Source: Epiperipatus broadwayi
Lineage: Eukaryota; Onychophora; Udeonychophora; Euonychophora; Peripatidae
NCBI GenBank assembly: GCA_028023455.1
Contig: JAQFVV010000002.1
Coordinates: 30,387,725 to 30,451,724 of the forward strand
Direction: 5' to 3'
Length of the DNA: 64,000 nt
Both the position numbers and the translations under genes were made by a program. Under the pieces are notes generated by a model, which saw only the letters and a program-made list of their open reading frames with translations, ran no database searches and was not told where the DNA came from. Of this stretch, positions 1 to 11,713 are shown in pieces (the stretch's first letter is position 1; the number at the start of each line of letters is the position of its first letter).

Positions 1-6
1 TTTCAG

Positions 7-70
7 ATAGATCGGTCTTCAAATAAAGACTTTGTGGGAATTGACAACAGGAACCGGGAGCTCTTCTACT
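7..70 (+). other. possible small exon at the left edge
   Basis: The window opens with TTTCAG, followed by 64 bases markedly richer in GC than the flanks and then GTAAGA, a good donor. In one plus-strand frame the block reads without a stop (IDRSSNKDFVGIDNRNRELF, then Y and a partial codon). I do not recognise the peptide. On the minus strand the block can also be read open but matches no expected WDR26 part, and the phase required by the WDR26 exon at 5054-5110 would put a stop first. It could be an exon of an overlapping gene or a transposon fragment. Confidence 0.3.
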
Positions 71-544
71 GTAAGATATAAACGGACAAATTTTACTACA
101 AGTAATTAAGAACTTTAAAGATTTGACAAGCTAAACATAATTTTTTTTTAAATGAACTTTAATCTGACTTTTCAAATCAATTATTAATGTTTAATTTTTA
201 TACATTTGAATTTGCTAAAAATCATTTCCATTTTTTTTATATTTATTAATATTTGTTGTATAAATTATTTAAATGCATTAAATTTAATCTGGGTATAGAT
301 GCTTGCATAGATTTGTTAACGTTTAATTATGTTTTTGTTTTCATATTTGATTAGAATATATAGACATTCGGTAAATAATGATACCTTACGGTGAGTATCT
401 AAAATGTATTAATTTGGATGTCTTTTAAGTTATTGGTGTCAATGCGGCATCTTATGATGAATGCCCTTGGGTTTCTTGTAAATTTCCCTCTGCAATTCCA
501 TCACTGACTTTATATTTTGATCGTTTATGTTTATTTTGAAATGT

Positions 545-1175
545 TTTTAACCATGTAATCTATGTAGCCGATCTATACTCAACATTATAAAACAAACTTT
601 TATAAAATTCATCTGTGCGAAATTATATAAATGTTAAAAATAAGTCGGGCATGAATGGCTATATAGATTTGTAAAGTTATATTAGTTAATTAAGTGAGGG
701 TTAATCTTAGGTTATTTGTTTCGTAGTTGGATTGGGTCAATGGATTGGATATATCGGTGTAATTAGTAAATGTAGTATGAGGTCCGCCACGTGCAGGATC
801 GCATTTTACGCCGCACACCCCCTTTTTGCCTATGGAAAAAGATAGTAAGACGGAAAACGCAGTCCCTTCCTATGGAGTTTTTTTTTTATTATTATTGTTC
901 TTGCCAGACAGATGTAGCATTCCTATCTGGATGAGAGTCAATGTCTTCTCTAACCATGCTGTTCAGATTTACATTCCTGACAGTATGATATTTTGTGCTG
1001 TCATATTCATGTTGCATTGAATACATTGATGTATCAGATGGATTGACGTCGGTTTGACTGTGAACTTTTGGCCTAAGGTTAAATAAGGGATAGAATATTT
1101 TCTTTTCAAATGCAATCTATGTAGTTTATTCATACTCGACACTCTTAAAAAAATATTATTAAATTCGCCTGTGAG
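545..1175 (+). repeat. pair of diverged direct repeats about 560 bp apart
   Basis: A stretch of about 65 bases around 555-620 (CTATGTAG…ATACTC…AAATTC) recurs in similar order at about 1110-1175. Between them is a block at 780-1000 that is richer in GC than its surroundings. The arrangement could be the ends of an old element, but no terminal structure or protein is visible. Confidence 0.35.
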
Positions 1176-1374
1176 GATGGTTTAAATTTTTAAAATAATA
1201 ATTTAAATTAAAAGTTAATATTAAAATCTAAAATAATGTTATTCCTCAAATTTTAAATATTATATATGTGCGTTAATAAATGTTTGTGTATTAATTGCTA
1301 GCAGTGGTGTATTTTATTTTTTATATTTAAGATATAAATTAAATAAAGTTATATATTATTATCTCTGCATCTCA

Positions 1375-1525
1375 CTGAGCTAGTGGCAAGGGCTAACGGT
1401 CTTAATAAATAAAAGTTGGATCTTTAACAGCGCGTATCTGCCTACTCTATAAATTTTCTAGGTTCAAATGGCCTAGTGATGCCCTGTAGCGCAGATACGG
1501 TAAGACTGCAACTTCCACTAACTCC
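1375..1525 (+). repeat. weak tRNA-SINE-like block
   Basis: The block contains GGTTCAAATGGCC near 1462, resembling an internal Pol III box B, and an upstream GCTAGTGGCAAGG that could be a decayed box A. Two short complementary pieces (GTATCTGC and GCAGATAC) bracket the box B. The similarity is partial and the call is tentative. Confidence 0.25.
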
Positions 1526-1548
1526 TAGACCATTATAAGAGAAATGTT

Positions 1549-2215
1549 AAAAAGACTAAAGTAATGTTAAATGGATTTTTTCAAAATATAAAAATAAAGA
1601 TTGATTATAATGAGTTAGAAGACGTTAACAGTTACAAATACCTTGGTCAGATTATTAATACAGATGGAAACATAATGGATGAAATTAATCATAGAATTAA
1701 ACTTGGTTGGAGTGCTTTTGGTAGAAATAACTTGATACTAAAAGAAAATATGCCTATGTGTTTGAAAAGAAAGGTTTTTAATAAATGTGTTTAACCAGTT
1801 CTTACTTATGGATCTGAGACTTGGACACATAATAGAAAAGCAATACAGAGACTTTAGATCACTCAAAGAAGTATGGAGAGATGTATGTTGGAAGTAACAA
1901 GAAGAGATCGAAAATGCAATGTTTGGGTAAGAGAACAAACAGGTGTTACTGACCTCATTGAAAAATTAAAAGATTGAAATGGAGTTGGGCTGGACATATT
2001 GCTAGAAGAGATGATAATAGATAGAGAATTGAAATTTTAAACTGGATTCCAAGAGATTGTAAAAGACCCAGAAAGAGACCACATGTGAGATGGATGGATG
2101 AAATAAGAAAGTGTGCAGGGGTGATGTGGAGAAAAGATGCTAGAGATCAGAGAAGATGGTATTGAATTTGGAGAGACCTTCATCCTGCAGTGGACTGATA
2201 ATGGTTGATAATGAT
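1549..2215 (+). mobile_element. RTE-like non-LTR retrotransposon, 3' end relic
   Basis: The plus strand encodes the C-terminal part of a LINE reverse transcriptase polyprotein. VNSYKYLGQIINTDGN, KLGWSAFGR, then PVLTYGSETWT after a stop at 1792-1794, VTRRDRKCNVWVREQTGVTD and RPRKRPHVRWMDE appear in the order usual for these elements. Several stops and frame changes break the frame. The sequence ends around 2190-2215 in a GGAGACC…CAGTGGACTGATAATGG motif followed by GATAAT-type repeats, the usual 3' terminus of this group. It is truncated at the 5' side (no ADD motif seen) and cannot be active. Clade assignment is from pattern recognition. Confidence 0.75.
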
Positions 2216-3654
2216 ATATGTGGGAATTGTTTACAGAAGATGAAATTTATGAAGTCTATCTGAATCTCGGAAAAAGTTAGTACTATCACTTTTTTTGCAT
2301 TTTTGACTGTTCATGAAAATAGAAACAACATATTTTCATCAATCTCCATAGTAATGCTACTCAACTTGTTAAATGCTAAAATGGCATTCCCTCTTTTTAT
2401 TCTGATTAGCTATTATGAACTCAAAGCATGACATGACCTAACGATGGATTCTAAATAATAATGCCCAAACAAAGCATATTAGTTTCTGATTCGTGGAGGC
2501 ACAACTTTGCATTATGATTGGATAGACCAACATATTTGTAAAATTTCTAGCTATTAATGCAAATGGCTGCTGGATAGCTGTAGTGCAAAGTGGGGTCCTA
2601 AATTGTTCCAAGGAGGATGGCCAGTTACTAGGTGAATAGAATTCTGCTTTGCAATAACAACTTTCCTTTATCTTGATATAGACAGCTCAAAAAGAGAATG
2701 GTTTGAAGTAGATTGGCGATAAATGCAGATTAAATTTGTCCTAGAGAAAGTATATATTACTCTTATTTTAGTATATAAATTTCTATTTCTCCAACTGTGA
2801 AATTTATATAAATTTAAATACAATTATCACTTTCGCAACAGTATATTTCAGTTTGAACTTCTGATTTTGTTTCCATTAAAATTTATCTGTGTATTAAATT
2901 ATTATTCTCTATTTGTAATATAAAGACAATTACAGTAAATTCAAAATTTATGATATATTTCATTGCAATGGGTTAAAAATGACATTCAATCTCTCTCCTG
3001 TTGTAGAACTAATAGGTTTATACAATTCTATTAATAATTTATATTTCGGGCACCCAATAGATTGAAGCCTTAATTTCATTACAGTGGGCAAAGGTTGGCT
3101 TATATATAAATTAAGCTCTAAGCACAAATGTATACTTATGCTTTTCAAATTGATGCTTACGGGACAGCGCAAAATAGATTCATAAAAGTGTGTGACTGGA
3201 GATTTATCCTCTCCTTATAATAAAATATTTGATGTGAGCAGAATACTTATAGATGACTATATACTATTCCCAATCTCTGTTTTATGATACTTTTATGTCA
3301 TGTTTATATAAATATATCAACAAAAATTATTATTGCATTACTAAGTGATATTAAACCAACATTGAATTTTGATGATTCTATAAATGATATACAGCAATTA
3401 CAAAAAAATAAAACAAATTAAAAGATACCTAAAAATCTTTTTTGATAATAAAATTATATTCATTATAATTTCTGAGAATGGATAATATAACAGGAAGTGT
3501 TATTTGTAAATCAAAAAAATATTTTCAAATATTTCATAATACATTTACTTAATTGTTGATCTGAAGAATATTTATCAGAATTAACACTGATAAAAATGTG
3601 GTACGTGAGATTCCATCTTACAAAAACTTTCTATGGCAGTTTCATGAGTAAAAT

Positions 3655-3805
3655 TTGGTAAATTTTATTGTTCCGAGTATATTTTCAATGCTTTCAACGC
3701 TTTTGGGTCATATTCATGATTAGTCTGCAGAAGACTAACAATGAGTATGATGCGCAAGTGTTGAAAGTATACTCGGGACAATAAAGTTTGCTAAATTTTA
3801 TATTT
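3655..3805. repeat. foldback repeat of about 150 bp
   Basis: The left half (about 3658-3728) and right half (about 3730-3803) are inverted copies. Both contain the GAGTATA…TTTCAA and AATTTTATTGT parts in opposite orientation, meeting at AGTCTGCAGAAGACT. The right half resembles the tail of a SINE core (CTGAAGA-like start, GTTGAAAG). It looks like two repeat tails joined head to head. Confidence 0.6.
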
Positions 3806-3834
3806 AAACTCTGTTTTAGTATTTTTTACATTAA

Positions 3835-4345
3835 TAGTTAGAATGGCAGAGTATCAAAATGTAATGAATAAAATTAGTAATAGAATTAACCTTTGATGAA
3901 GTTCTTTCAAAAGAAGTAATATTAAAAAAGAATGTGACTACATTCTTGATGTGTTTTTCAGTACGTATGTTCGACCAGTGTTTTGTTATGGATCTACAAC
4001 TTGGATATTTACGAGAATATTACGGAAACCACAGATCACAGCAAACTATGAAGAATAGAATGTTGGGGTTGAAACAGAAACACCCAAATGATAAAATCAA
4101 AGATCTCATTAATACTTTTGAAAGAATTAATAAACTGAAATTCTAAACGTATTTCTAGAACGAATGGCAATAGACGAGCAATCATCCTCCTAAATTAGAT
4201 TCTAAAAAATTAGAGGCATAGAAGAAGAAAACATACGAGATATATGGAAAATAAAGTTAATTGGAATAATAAGATGTTATAAATCAGCGAAACTGGATTA
4301 AACAGAAGGACCTTCATCATGCAGTGGATTGTTAATGATGATAAC
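3835..4345 (+). mobile_element. RTE-like LINE 3' end relic, more diverged
   Basis: A second, more decayed copy of the family at 1549-2215. The frame around 3934-4146 retains a VRPVFCYGSTTW-like stretch (readable across a shift) and downstream peptides, and the end at 4300-4345 keeps the GGACCTTCAT…GCAGTGGATTGTTAATGATGAT signature. Many substitutions and shifts indicate an old insertion. Confidence 0.55.
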
Positions 4346-4373
4346 AGTCATGGAAATTATGCACATGTATATA

Positions 4374-4386
4374 CCCCCCCCCCCCC
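4374..4386 (+). repeat. poly(C) run of 13
   Basis: Uninterrupted C run between the LINE end and the MITE. Similar runs occur at 14169-14180, 18321-18333 and 60330-60340, with G runs at 5536-5545 and 59418-59428. They stand out in such AT-rich DNA. Confidence 0.9.
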
Positions 4387-4430
4387 AGAAATTCATGCTT
4401 CAGATTAATATAATTTATTACAAAATTAAA

Positions 4431-4652
4431 ACAGGCAAAATTCACTATACGTAATGCCACACTGCAAGCTAGAGTAATTAATGGATGCCAGAAGGTTTGT
4501 GCATAAAATCCCCATCTAGTGCCTACTCATCCAATATCCCCAGACTAGTTTTTTGGCTTGTGGCCTTTGTCAGTGAGGAGCCTTGGATCTGAGAGCACTG
4601 GACCTAGATCTTAGGATCTAGGTGCAATACGTATAGTGAGTTTTGCCTGTTT
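4431..4652. mobile_element. MITE with 23-bp terminal inverted repeats carrying the 'C' module
   Basis: The ends 4431-4453 and 4630-4652 are inverted repeats with one mismatch over 23 positions (outer bases ACAGGCAAAA, inner ACTATACGTA). The interior is one copy of a dispersed module, called C here, with landmarks AATGGATGC, GTGCATAAAATCCC, CTACTCATCCAATAT, CTAGACTAGTTT-like and GGAGCCTTGGATCTGAG. The module recurs at 9335, 35165, 42576 and 42975. No coding sequence is visible, so it is non-autonomous. A clean target duplication was not found; both flanks hold TTAAAA-like sequence. Confidence 0.65.
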
Positions 4653-5053
4653 TAAAACAGTTATAAGCAAGCACAAGAAGTGGTGGTCAAGTGATGTTTA
4701 TTACAAGATATAAATGAGTATTAACTGTTATAAAACAAAATATTAATTTCATTTCATGCTGCTGTGTGCTGTAAATAATTGCCAATTATAGTATATATTT
4801 TTATTATTAAGAGGAAAAAAATGAATTAGATTCTATTAAGATGAATTTCTAATGTTTACTTATAAATAAACAATGCAAATTAAAAAAAAAATTTATAATA
4901 CCAATTAGTTACAATTAAATTTTCATTGTATCAAATATTTATTACTGTAATCCATAAATTACTTATTTCAACATTTTGCAAAATGAATCAACCCTCTTAT
5001 CAAAGCAATAAGTTGCTATAGTGATATTTAAAGAGGAGAGAAAATATACTTAC
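4653..5053. other. AT-rich WDR26 intron, no feature recognised
   Basis: Plain AT-rich sequence downstream (in gene sense) of the WDR26 exon; nothing recognised beyond the donor site at 5048-5053. Confidence 0.6.
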
Positions 5054-5110
5054 TACTAAACCATGCGGACATTCTATTAACGATTTCAATTCACTGAGAG
5101 CTGCATCAGC
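5054..5110 (-). CDS. WDR26: WDR26 next internal exon (CTLH domain)
   Basis: On the minus strand a 57-nt block lies between an acceptor (TTTTGTTTTAG) and a donor (GTAAGT). It reads 19 codons in phase 0: ADAALSELKSLIECPHGLV. This aligns with the vertebrate WDR26 segment AENDLNELKPLVHSPHAIV, which directly follows the residues encoded by the exon at 49894-49993. The upstream exon also ends in phase 0, so the two join without a shift (…GEWEK then ADAAL…). The domain is the CTLH helical region used for assembly of the ligase complex. The following exon, expected to begin near RMKFLLLQQKYLEYLEDG, was not found between 1 and 5053 and probably lies left of the window. The exon is short, but the order, phase and splice sites make coincidence unlikely. 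Confidence 0.85.
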
Positions 5111-5113
5111 CTA

Positions 5114-7300
5114 AAACAAAAGATGAAATTAACATTTCCATAAATTAGGTTAATTATTTTGGTAATTATATAGTAAGATACATTTTAAATGCATTTACCT
5201 CTTTCCCTCACATCTCAGAATATATTTAAAAAAGCACAGAAAATGTTTATAGAAATATGAAATAAATTTAAAAATAATTAATTTTAATTTGCAAACAATC
5301 TAATCATTACATAAAATATTGAATACACAAACATATATCAGCATATACTGCCTTCTAATATGATTTTATTCTAATTATTTTGAAATAAGATCGGGGTGGG
5401 GGTGAGACTAACAATAGATTACATGAAATATTGAATAAACACACATGGGGAGGGGGTAACCAAATACTGAACACACACACACACGTATACAAACATACAC
5501 TACATACAACTGTTCTAATTACTTTGAAATAAAATGGGGGGGGGGTAATATATTACATGAAATATTGAATGCTCATACATATACAACCGTATACTGCACA
5601 CAACAATGATTTTATTATAATAATTTTAAAATAAGATTAGAAAAAAATGACACACACATCAGAAAATCAAAGAATAAATCCTTGTAATGCAATGAATGAA
5701 AGTTAGATATGGTGAATGAACGATGGAAAATTACAACTGATGATGATGAGTGGTATGTTCTGCTGCCTAGCAATGCCAATCTGCATTTGGACAGAAAAAC
5801 GAATATATAGCGAAAGTAAATTTGAAATAGGTCTAAAACTTTAACAAAATATAATTATAGAATAGAAAAATCATTGGTAGAATCTACTGTTTGTATAGAG
5901 GAAAAGTCATAGTGATTTCTTGAATTTAAACCCACTACATTGGTAGGTATAGATTGGTAAGCAACCATACGAATAAATCACATAGTAAATGCAGTTGCAG
6001 AGACAAGAACATAAGGAGCTGAAATTAGAATTTTCTTTGTTTTCTTCTTTTAAAGCCACAAAGAAGAATTTAAAAATTGCCTTTCAATTAACTACAAACT
6101 TTTGCAGAACCCTTATTCAAAATCACATATGCACACATATATATTGACAAAAAAAAAAAAAGACTACAGATAAAGACCAACGAATAAGATGGGTAATTTG
6201 ATTATTATTTTGACTATGAATGATATCTAAGGTTCCATGTTCATCTTTCAATATCAGCATAGTATTTCTTCAGAACAAGAATAACTGATATTTCAAAATA
6301 AAGCCTAAATGTAAGCATATCTATGCAGTGTTAATAGTGCTGTTAAATTGTAAATTAAATAATAAAGAGAAAACAAAAGAAAACGAAATTATATTACAAT
6401 ATATTGATAGGAACCATGATGTGAAATTTCTTTCAAATTTCGTTTTGATTTTTAAATTGATCAGATTAATAGATGACTGGAAAAAGAGAAAAGGATACAA
6501 GAATGTTGTCAAGCAGAAACCTATTTCCTTTTGACATGGCTAAGATTGGAAAAGATATTTGTAAGAGATGTCAGAGAAATGCACAAAGGATTCGTTTTTA
6601 AAAAGGTTATATAATATGTGGTAAAACCGATCCATTTATAGAAAATATAGTTTTCTCACTCTCTTTTTTGTCTTTCCATTGATTAATTGGAAATGCAACA
6701 GTCTTTTAACATTTTTAAAAGTTAATTTTAGACTTCTTTAAAATAATTAATATGGCCCTGAAGAAAATATAACTGTGATGTATGTGATGTGTATCATCAA
6801 AATAATGATTAGGATAGTTTTCAAAATTCCTTACACCTACTCAGTCTCTATATACATAGTTCTGTGTCTCTCTGTACACATACACACAAAATATCTGATA
6901 TATTTATGGTGATAATACACCCTAATTATATTTAAATCCTAAAAATCTTGAATGTAAATTCAAATTTCTTGTATTTTTTTTTTTTTTAAAACTAACTAGC
7001 AATTTGTAAAAACAATTACATAATTAAAAATCTTCTAATGCTAGCATAAAGTAAATTATAGTATTTCATAAGTGCTAATAAGATTATTAAAAAGAAATGG
7101 ATTTAAAGTGAATAATTTATACATTAATGATCTCACTTCTAGATACTTAAGATTGGCTCATATAAATGCATGTGAGTTTGAAAACAAGATGGTCATTCTT
7201 ATTTTCTCAGTCTTTTCTTTTATCTTGTCACTGGGGTGAGAGTAGCCCCTACAATAAATCGCCGTTTAATATTATAGCAGTTTAATATTATCGCATGACG
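5114..7300. other. AT-rich intron with short simple repeats
   Basis: Contains a diverged direct repeat of about 115 bp seen three times around 5310-5640 (ATGAAATATTGAAT…ACACA…CATATAC and AT/GGGG tracts), a CA tract near 5472-5485 and a G run at 5536-5545. No gene or mobile element end was recognised. Confidence 0.5.
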
Positions 7301-7312
7301 CTAGTAAGGAGT

Positions 7313-8205
7313 GATAGAGGTCCCCAAACTTTTTTGTCCTGTGGACCTCTTTCCAAATAATTTTTTCGCCATAGACCCCCTTTTTTTGTCCTGTGGACCC
7401 TTTTTAGTGAGAAACTGGTTTTTTTTATATAAAAACTTTGACTACCCCCCCCCTACAGGTCATGAACTTGTTTACAGTTTTAAATCTTACATTTTTACAT
7501 TGCTTTATTAAATCTTAGTAAAGACAAAAGCCCCAGGTGAGTAATTGATAAATAGTTCTGATCCAGCGATTTTGTCTTTAACTTATTTTTAAATTTATTT
7601 TTAAAATTTCTACTCTTGGTTCCCAGGTGCGAGTCAGGATGATTTCCAAGAAACAAATCTTTTTTTTTTTTAAAGAGAGTTTTAAGTTTTGTTCTTTTAT
7701 ATGTGTAAATACAGACACTTCTGGAATTGAGATTTTATACGCGAATACAAGCAACTTTATAAACTAAATTTCTAATAACTTAGAAATGAAATAATTTAGA
7801 AGAGTTGCAATGTTTATAAAATCTACATTACAGTTTTCTTCGCATATATATGTAGGTGCGCTTCTACACACACAACAACGTTTACACAATTTACTTAAAT
7901 TATTATTTACAGATATTATTAGCTAATGTAGGTAATATATAAATGCACGCACATACATGCTATTATACCTTATTATCCAATAATTTATGTTTAATTTCAA
8001 CTAATATACTTAAAAGTTTACAAAACGTCTGAAATAATGATTTCGGTGGGTGGCCCCCCAAATTTTTGTCGCTGACACGGACCCCCTGAAAGTGACAATC
8101 GACCCCTAATGATTTCGGTGGATGGATCCCATTTACATCTCATGGACCACCTGAAAGAGGTAATCGACCCTTGGAGGTCTATATTGATTACTTTGAAAAA
8201 CACTT
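7313..8205. mobile_element. hAT-type relic with duplicated end
   Basis: The left end TAGAGGTCCCCAAACTTTTT and the right end, read from the other strand as TAGAAGTGTTTTTCAAAGT, match the style of hAT terminal inverted repeats. Inside, GTGGACC/CATAGACCCCC blocks recur at both ends. Near the right end a unit of about 75 bp (starting AATGATTTCGGTGG, ending ATCGACCC) occurs twice at about 8034-8106 and 8107-8172. No clear 8-bp target duplication and no transposase were seen, so the limits are approximate. Confidence 0.55.
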
Positions 8206-8901
8206 CTATATAAATGAAATCATTTCTAGTAATCGACGTTTTATTTCTATTACAAAAAAGCAACCATTGTCCATCATACGCATTCACTTCTTTGATGCAC
8301 TTCTTTGATGTTCATCACAATTAATTGCAATAATAAACCTTTTTAAAAATAGAACATCAAAACAAGTATTTCTTATCTAGTACTCATTAATATGTTGGAA
8401 TCCGTTGATTGTGGCTCAAATCTGCCACTTTCGAAGATTAAACTTCTTATGAATTCTCAAGCAATGGCCCATTTGATAATTTGCTTACAATTTTCCAGTC
8501 CACTTAAACCAGCTTAAAATTATCATTTCAAATCAAAAACATTTTGGAAGTAATCCTTTACTCCAATGTATCCTTTCTTATTTAGATAATAACAAAATGG
8601 AAGAAAGATTAACTAATATTGAACTCACTATCAAACTTAATCCACCCACAGCTCTGATATGATCCACTCTAAATAAATACATTAATGATTATTACTAATC
8701 ATTTATTAAACTAGAGATCATTCCTAGCAGATATAAACCTTAAATATCAATTAAAGATTAATATCTGTTTTTAATTAAACACACACATATGGATTAATTC
8801 AACTTCATTCCTCTTTTTCCATGTGTAACATCTTTTATAAATGTACTTAATAAACTCTCCACTCTGCCACACCTTCTTAAAACACATGAATAAAGATATC
8901 T

Positions 8902-8986
8902 TAAAAGACAAATGATTCCCAAGTTGCATTTCATACTGAACCAACACTCATTAGTTGGTTCAGGTCACAATCTCTCACATATGTCT
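8902..8986 (+). repeat. 'D' dispersed repeat, single arm
   Basis: One arm of the repeat that forms the foldback at 11714-12058. Shared landmarks are AAATGAT, a CCAA block, CACTCAT.AGTTGGTTCAGGTCA and a TCTCACATATGT end. A third copy is at 16638-16731. Confidence 0.6.
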
Positions 8987-9041
8987 TTATCATATGTTCA
9001 ATATTTATTAATAGTAAATTGTGTTTTGATTTAAAACCCTT

Positions 9042-9325
9042 GGCAGGATGGCTCAGTTGGCTAGAGCCTTACCTTAAAATTCAATACTCAAGAATCTAAG
9101 GGTCCACGTCCAAACCCCATGCTAGTACTGTCACTGATCAGGCCAGCAACACCTGAAGAAGAAGGGAGAATAATACCTCTCGAAACATTGGACATATACT
9201 AACCTGTTTGATGTGCTATTATTAACAGCTTATGGTATTTGGAATATTTAAATAAAGTTAAATTTCTCTAAAGACATTCAATACTTATATTAGATGATGG
9301 AAATAGTCCAATATAAAAACACAAC
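9042..9325 (+). mobile_element. tRNA-derived SINE, copy 1
   Basis: The head reads like a tRNA gene: box A TGGCTCAGTTGG at 9049-9060 and a decayed box B near 9107-9118. A core follows with CCTGAAGAAGAAGGG…CCTCTCGAAAC (9152-9186), then a tail with GGAATATTTAAATAAAGTTAAA. The whole block parallels the copy at 44883-45170. It runs straight into a C module at 9335, so the two form one composite repeat. The decayed box B suggests an old, silent copy. Confidence 0.8.
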
Positions 9326-9334
9326 TACATGATT

Positions 9335-9600
9335 ACCATTTCCTATGCTTACACAAGCTGTTACAACAGAGAAACAAACTCCCCATACAGTAGTACTACC
9401 CAGTGCAAGCCTTAATAATCAATGCATCCAGCATCTCCAGATTAGTGCTCTCAGATCCAAGGCTCCTCACTGATGAAAGCCACAAGCTAGAGTCAGGATA
9501 TTGGACGAATAGGCACTTGATAGATTTTAAATATAACCTCCTTGCACCCATTAATTACTAAGGCTTGCACTAGGTGGCACTATTATGGAGATTTTGCTAT
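9335..9600. repeat. 'C' module, foldback form
   Basis: Begins with CATTTCCTATGCTTACACAAGCTGTTA and an ACTCC.CATACAGTAGTACTACC arm, then switches after about 9445 to the opposite strand of the same module (GGCTCCTCACTGATGAAAGCC…GGCTTGCACTAGGTGG). Plus and minus copies thus lie head to head with unequal arms. The SINE at 9042-9325 abuts its left side. Confidence 0.65.
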
Positions 9601-10489
9601 TATTATTATTTGGATTTCCAAGTGTATACTGATAATCTCTAACTAATCAATTACTAAACCAGATTATCCCTAACCAGATATACATTTTAAATCTTAGTTA
9701 AAGATTAATGTATCTGTTTTTAATTAAATATGAACAATTTGTTAAAATTTATTACTATACAGTTTTCTGTAGAATTTTCCCACTCATCTCTTTTTAATTT
9801 ATTAATAATTAATTATACAAACTTTTCTTGATATTATCGAAATAACTTCAATACCAAGATGTTGTTTTATATCTTTATGACTTTTATTTTCTTTTATAGC
9901 ATTTCTTACTATTATTGCAATCACATTTTCTTATCATTAATTCTTCCACATCAGAGAAGAGAATTTCAGATCTTCCATTCTTCTGAGTTTACACCTCCGA
10001 CAATAACAAAATGTAAATTTTAATTTTCTTTTTAACACTTGATTTAACAAATGGCTTTATTCAGTTAAAATTTCCAAGTATTACTTCAAGTACTTTAATT
10101 ATAAATTCCTTCATTTTAACATGGATAGTCTCTCACCCAACTTACTTAAATTCACCTTCTCATTCATAAATATCATATATATGGATCATTTTTCAAACTT
10201 CACAATACTTTCCCCATAAGCAATTATAATGTCTTTTTTTTTTAAAAAAAAAAAGAAGACAAAAATAATGATGAATATATAAATATCACTATATAGATGG
10301 ATTTAATTTTTTATTTCCTACAAACTAATCAATTATGGAGTAAAAAAATCTCCAACATTCGCAACAAATTAAATACACATATTATATAATTCAACATGTA
10401 ACAAAATATTAAAAATAAACACATTTTCCTTTTTCTTTTTTGATTTAACTATACGACTAAACTAAATATGGAAAAATCAACTTAATTGA
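9601..10489. other. AT-rich intron, nothing recognised
   Basis: AT-rich sequence with a short T/A tract near 10234-10254; no coding or terminal repeat signature found. Confidence 0.6.
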
Positions 10490-10790
10490 AATATCATCAT
10501 CAATAGTGTTCTGTCCAATGGACTGGTCCAGTGAGTAGTCGCATCATCAATTCACCCATTTTCCCACTCCATTCTCTCTTCTTTGCCCAACTCTTCAATT
10601 CAATGTAACTCTTTCCATCTCTTATATCATCCAATAATGTCAATTTTTTCCAACCTTTCTTCTTGTTTCCTCTCACCATTTCCTCCAAACCATTTTTCAT
10701 CAAACTATTCTTTCTTTTTAATATACTCCATTGAAAGTAAGCCTCTTTCATAAGCTTTTCAATGCATTCCTATAATTTGGAAACTTCTAC
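10490..10790 (-). mobile_element. LINE 3' end relic, second subfamily
   Basis: Minus-strand reading (10751 down to 10500) contains GNKKKGWKKLTLLDDIRDG followed by KSYIELKSWAKKREWSGKMG. This is the C-terminal style of RTE-type polyproteins (basic KK/RR, LLDDI..G.SY…A..R..W). The stop at 10500 is followed by a GATGATGAT tail, typical of the 3' terminus. It differs from the RPHVRW copies at 1549 and 15612, so it is a separate subfamily. Only about 80 codons survive. Confidence 0.6.
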
Positions 10791-11713
10791 TATTTACACA
10801 AAATTATGAAAATGAATATGAATTTTTCATACATTTATTATCTTAACACAAGTTATACTTTAATTTTATTAAATATTTTAAAATTTAATCTTTAATATAC
10901 TCACATAAAAGCAAACGTAATAAAATAAATAAATCAATATAATATACATATTTAAAAAATAAAAACAGTTCGATAAATAATGAGTTTTATTTTTCTTAGT
11001 CCAACAATTCTACTTTTATTCACGATTTTGAAAATAACAACTGAATAACTAAGATTTCTGTAGTTGATCTTTATAAAAAAAAGACTAAATCTAATTGACC
11101 TTAAAAATAAAAATGGATTTAGGAAGGGGAGGGGGATCAATAAACATTTGATTTGATTATTATTGTTTTCGGGGATATTTAATAAAATTTAAAAATCAAT
11201 AAATATAATACAGTAAAATTCAAGCAATATGTCAAAATTTAAAAAATGAAATGATAACATAATGTTTGTTTATTTGAGAAAGATTATTTATAATTACAAT
11301 ATATATATAACTGCAATAAGTTTTACAAAAACTAGTAATCCAAAAATGCATAAAGCTAAACTGGTCATAACAGAAATTATTTCTACCAAAACAAAGTTTA
11401 AACAATCCAGCCAATCAAATTGCCATTACTATATAAACCAACTTATATCAAAATTGAAAACCTTAATAACAGTGATTTGTTTGGCTGTATTGCTTGAACA
11501 TTGTTTGGGAGTAATTAATTTACTGTGTATATATATAAATAAGTATATATGACGTAAATTTTCAGTGAATAATTAATTAATACATGAATGATAATAATTT
11601 ACAATAATTCAATTATAAATCATGAGTTATACAGTAAGAGATAGAAAAAACATTTAATTATCTGTCTAAATGGCAAAACAGGTTGAAGATTTTATGTGTG
11701 TGATGATATTTGT

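Noticed and set aside
1-75. Next WDR26 exon
   Set aside because: No frame on the minus strand matches the expected RMKFLLLQQKYLEYLEDG region and the phase would begin with a stop.
5470-5490. CA-repeat as a Z-DNA regulatory site
   Set aside because: Too short and without any promoter context; simply a microsatellite.
9049-9118. tRNA gene
   Set aside because: The tRNA-like head is followed by a SINE core and tail, the box B is decayed and a second copy exists at 44883; no cloverleaf could be completed.
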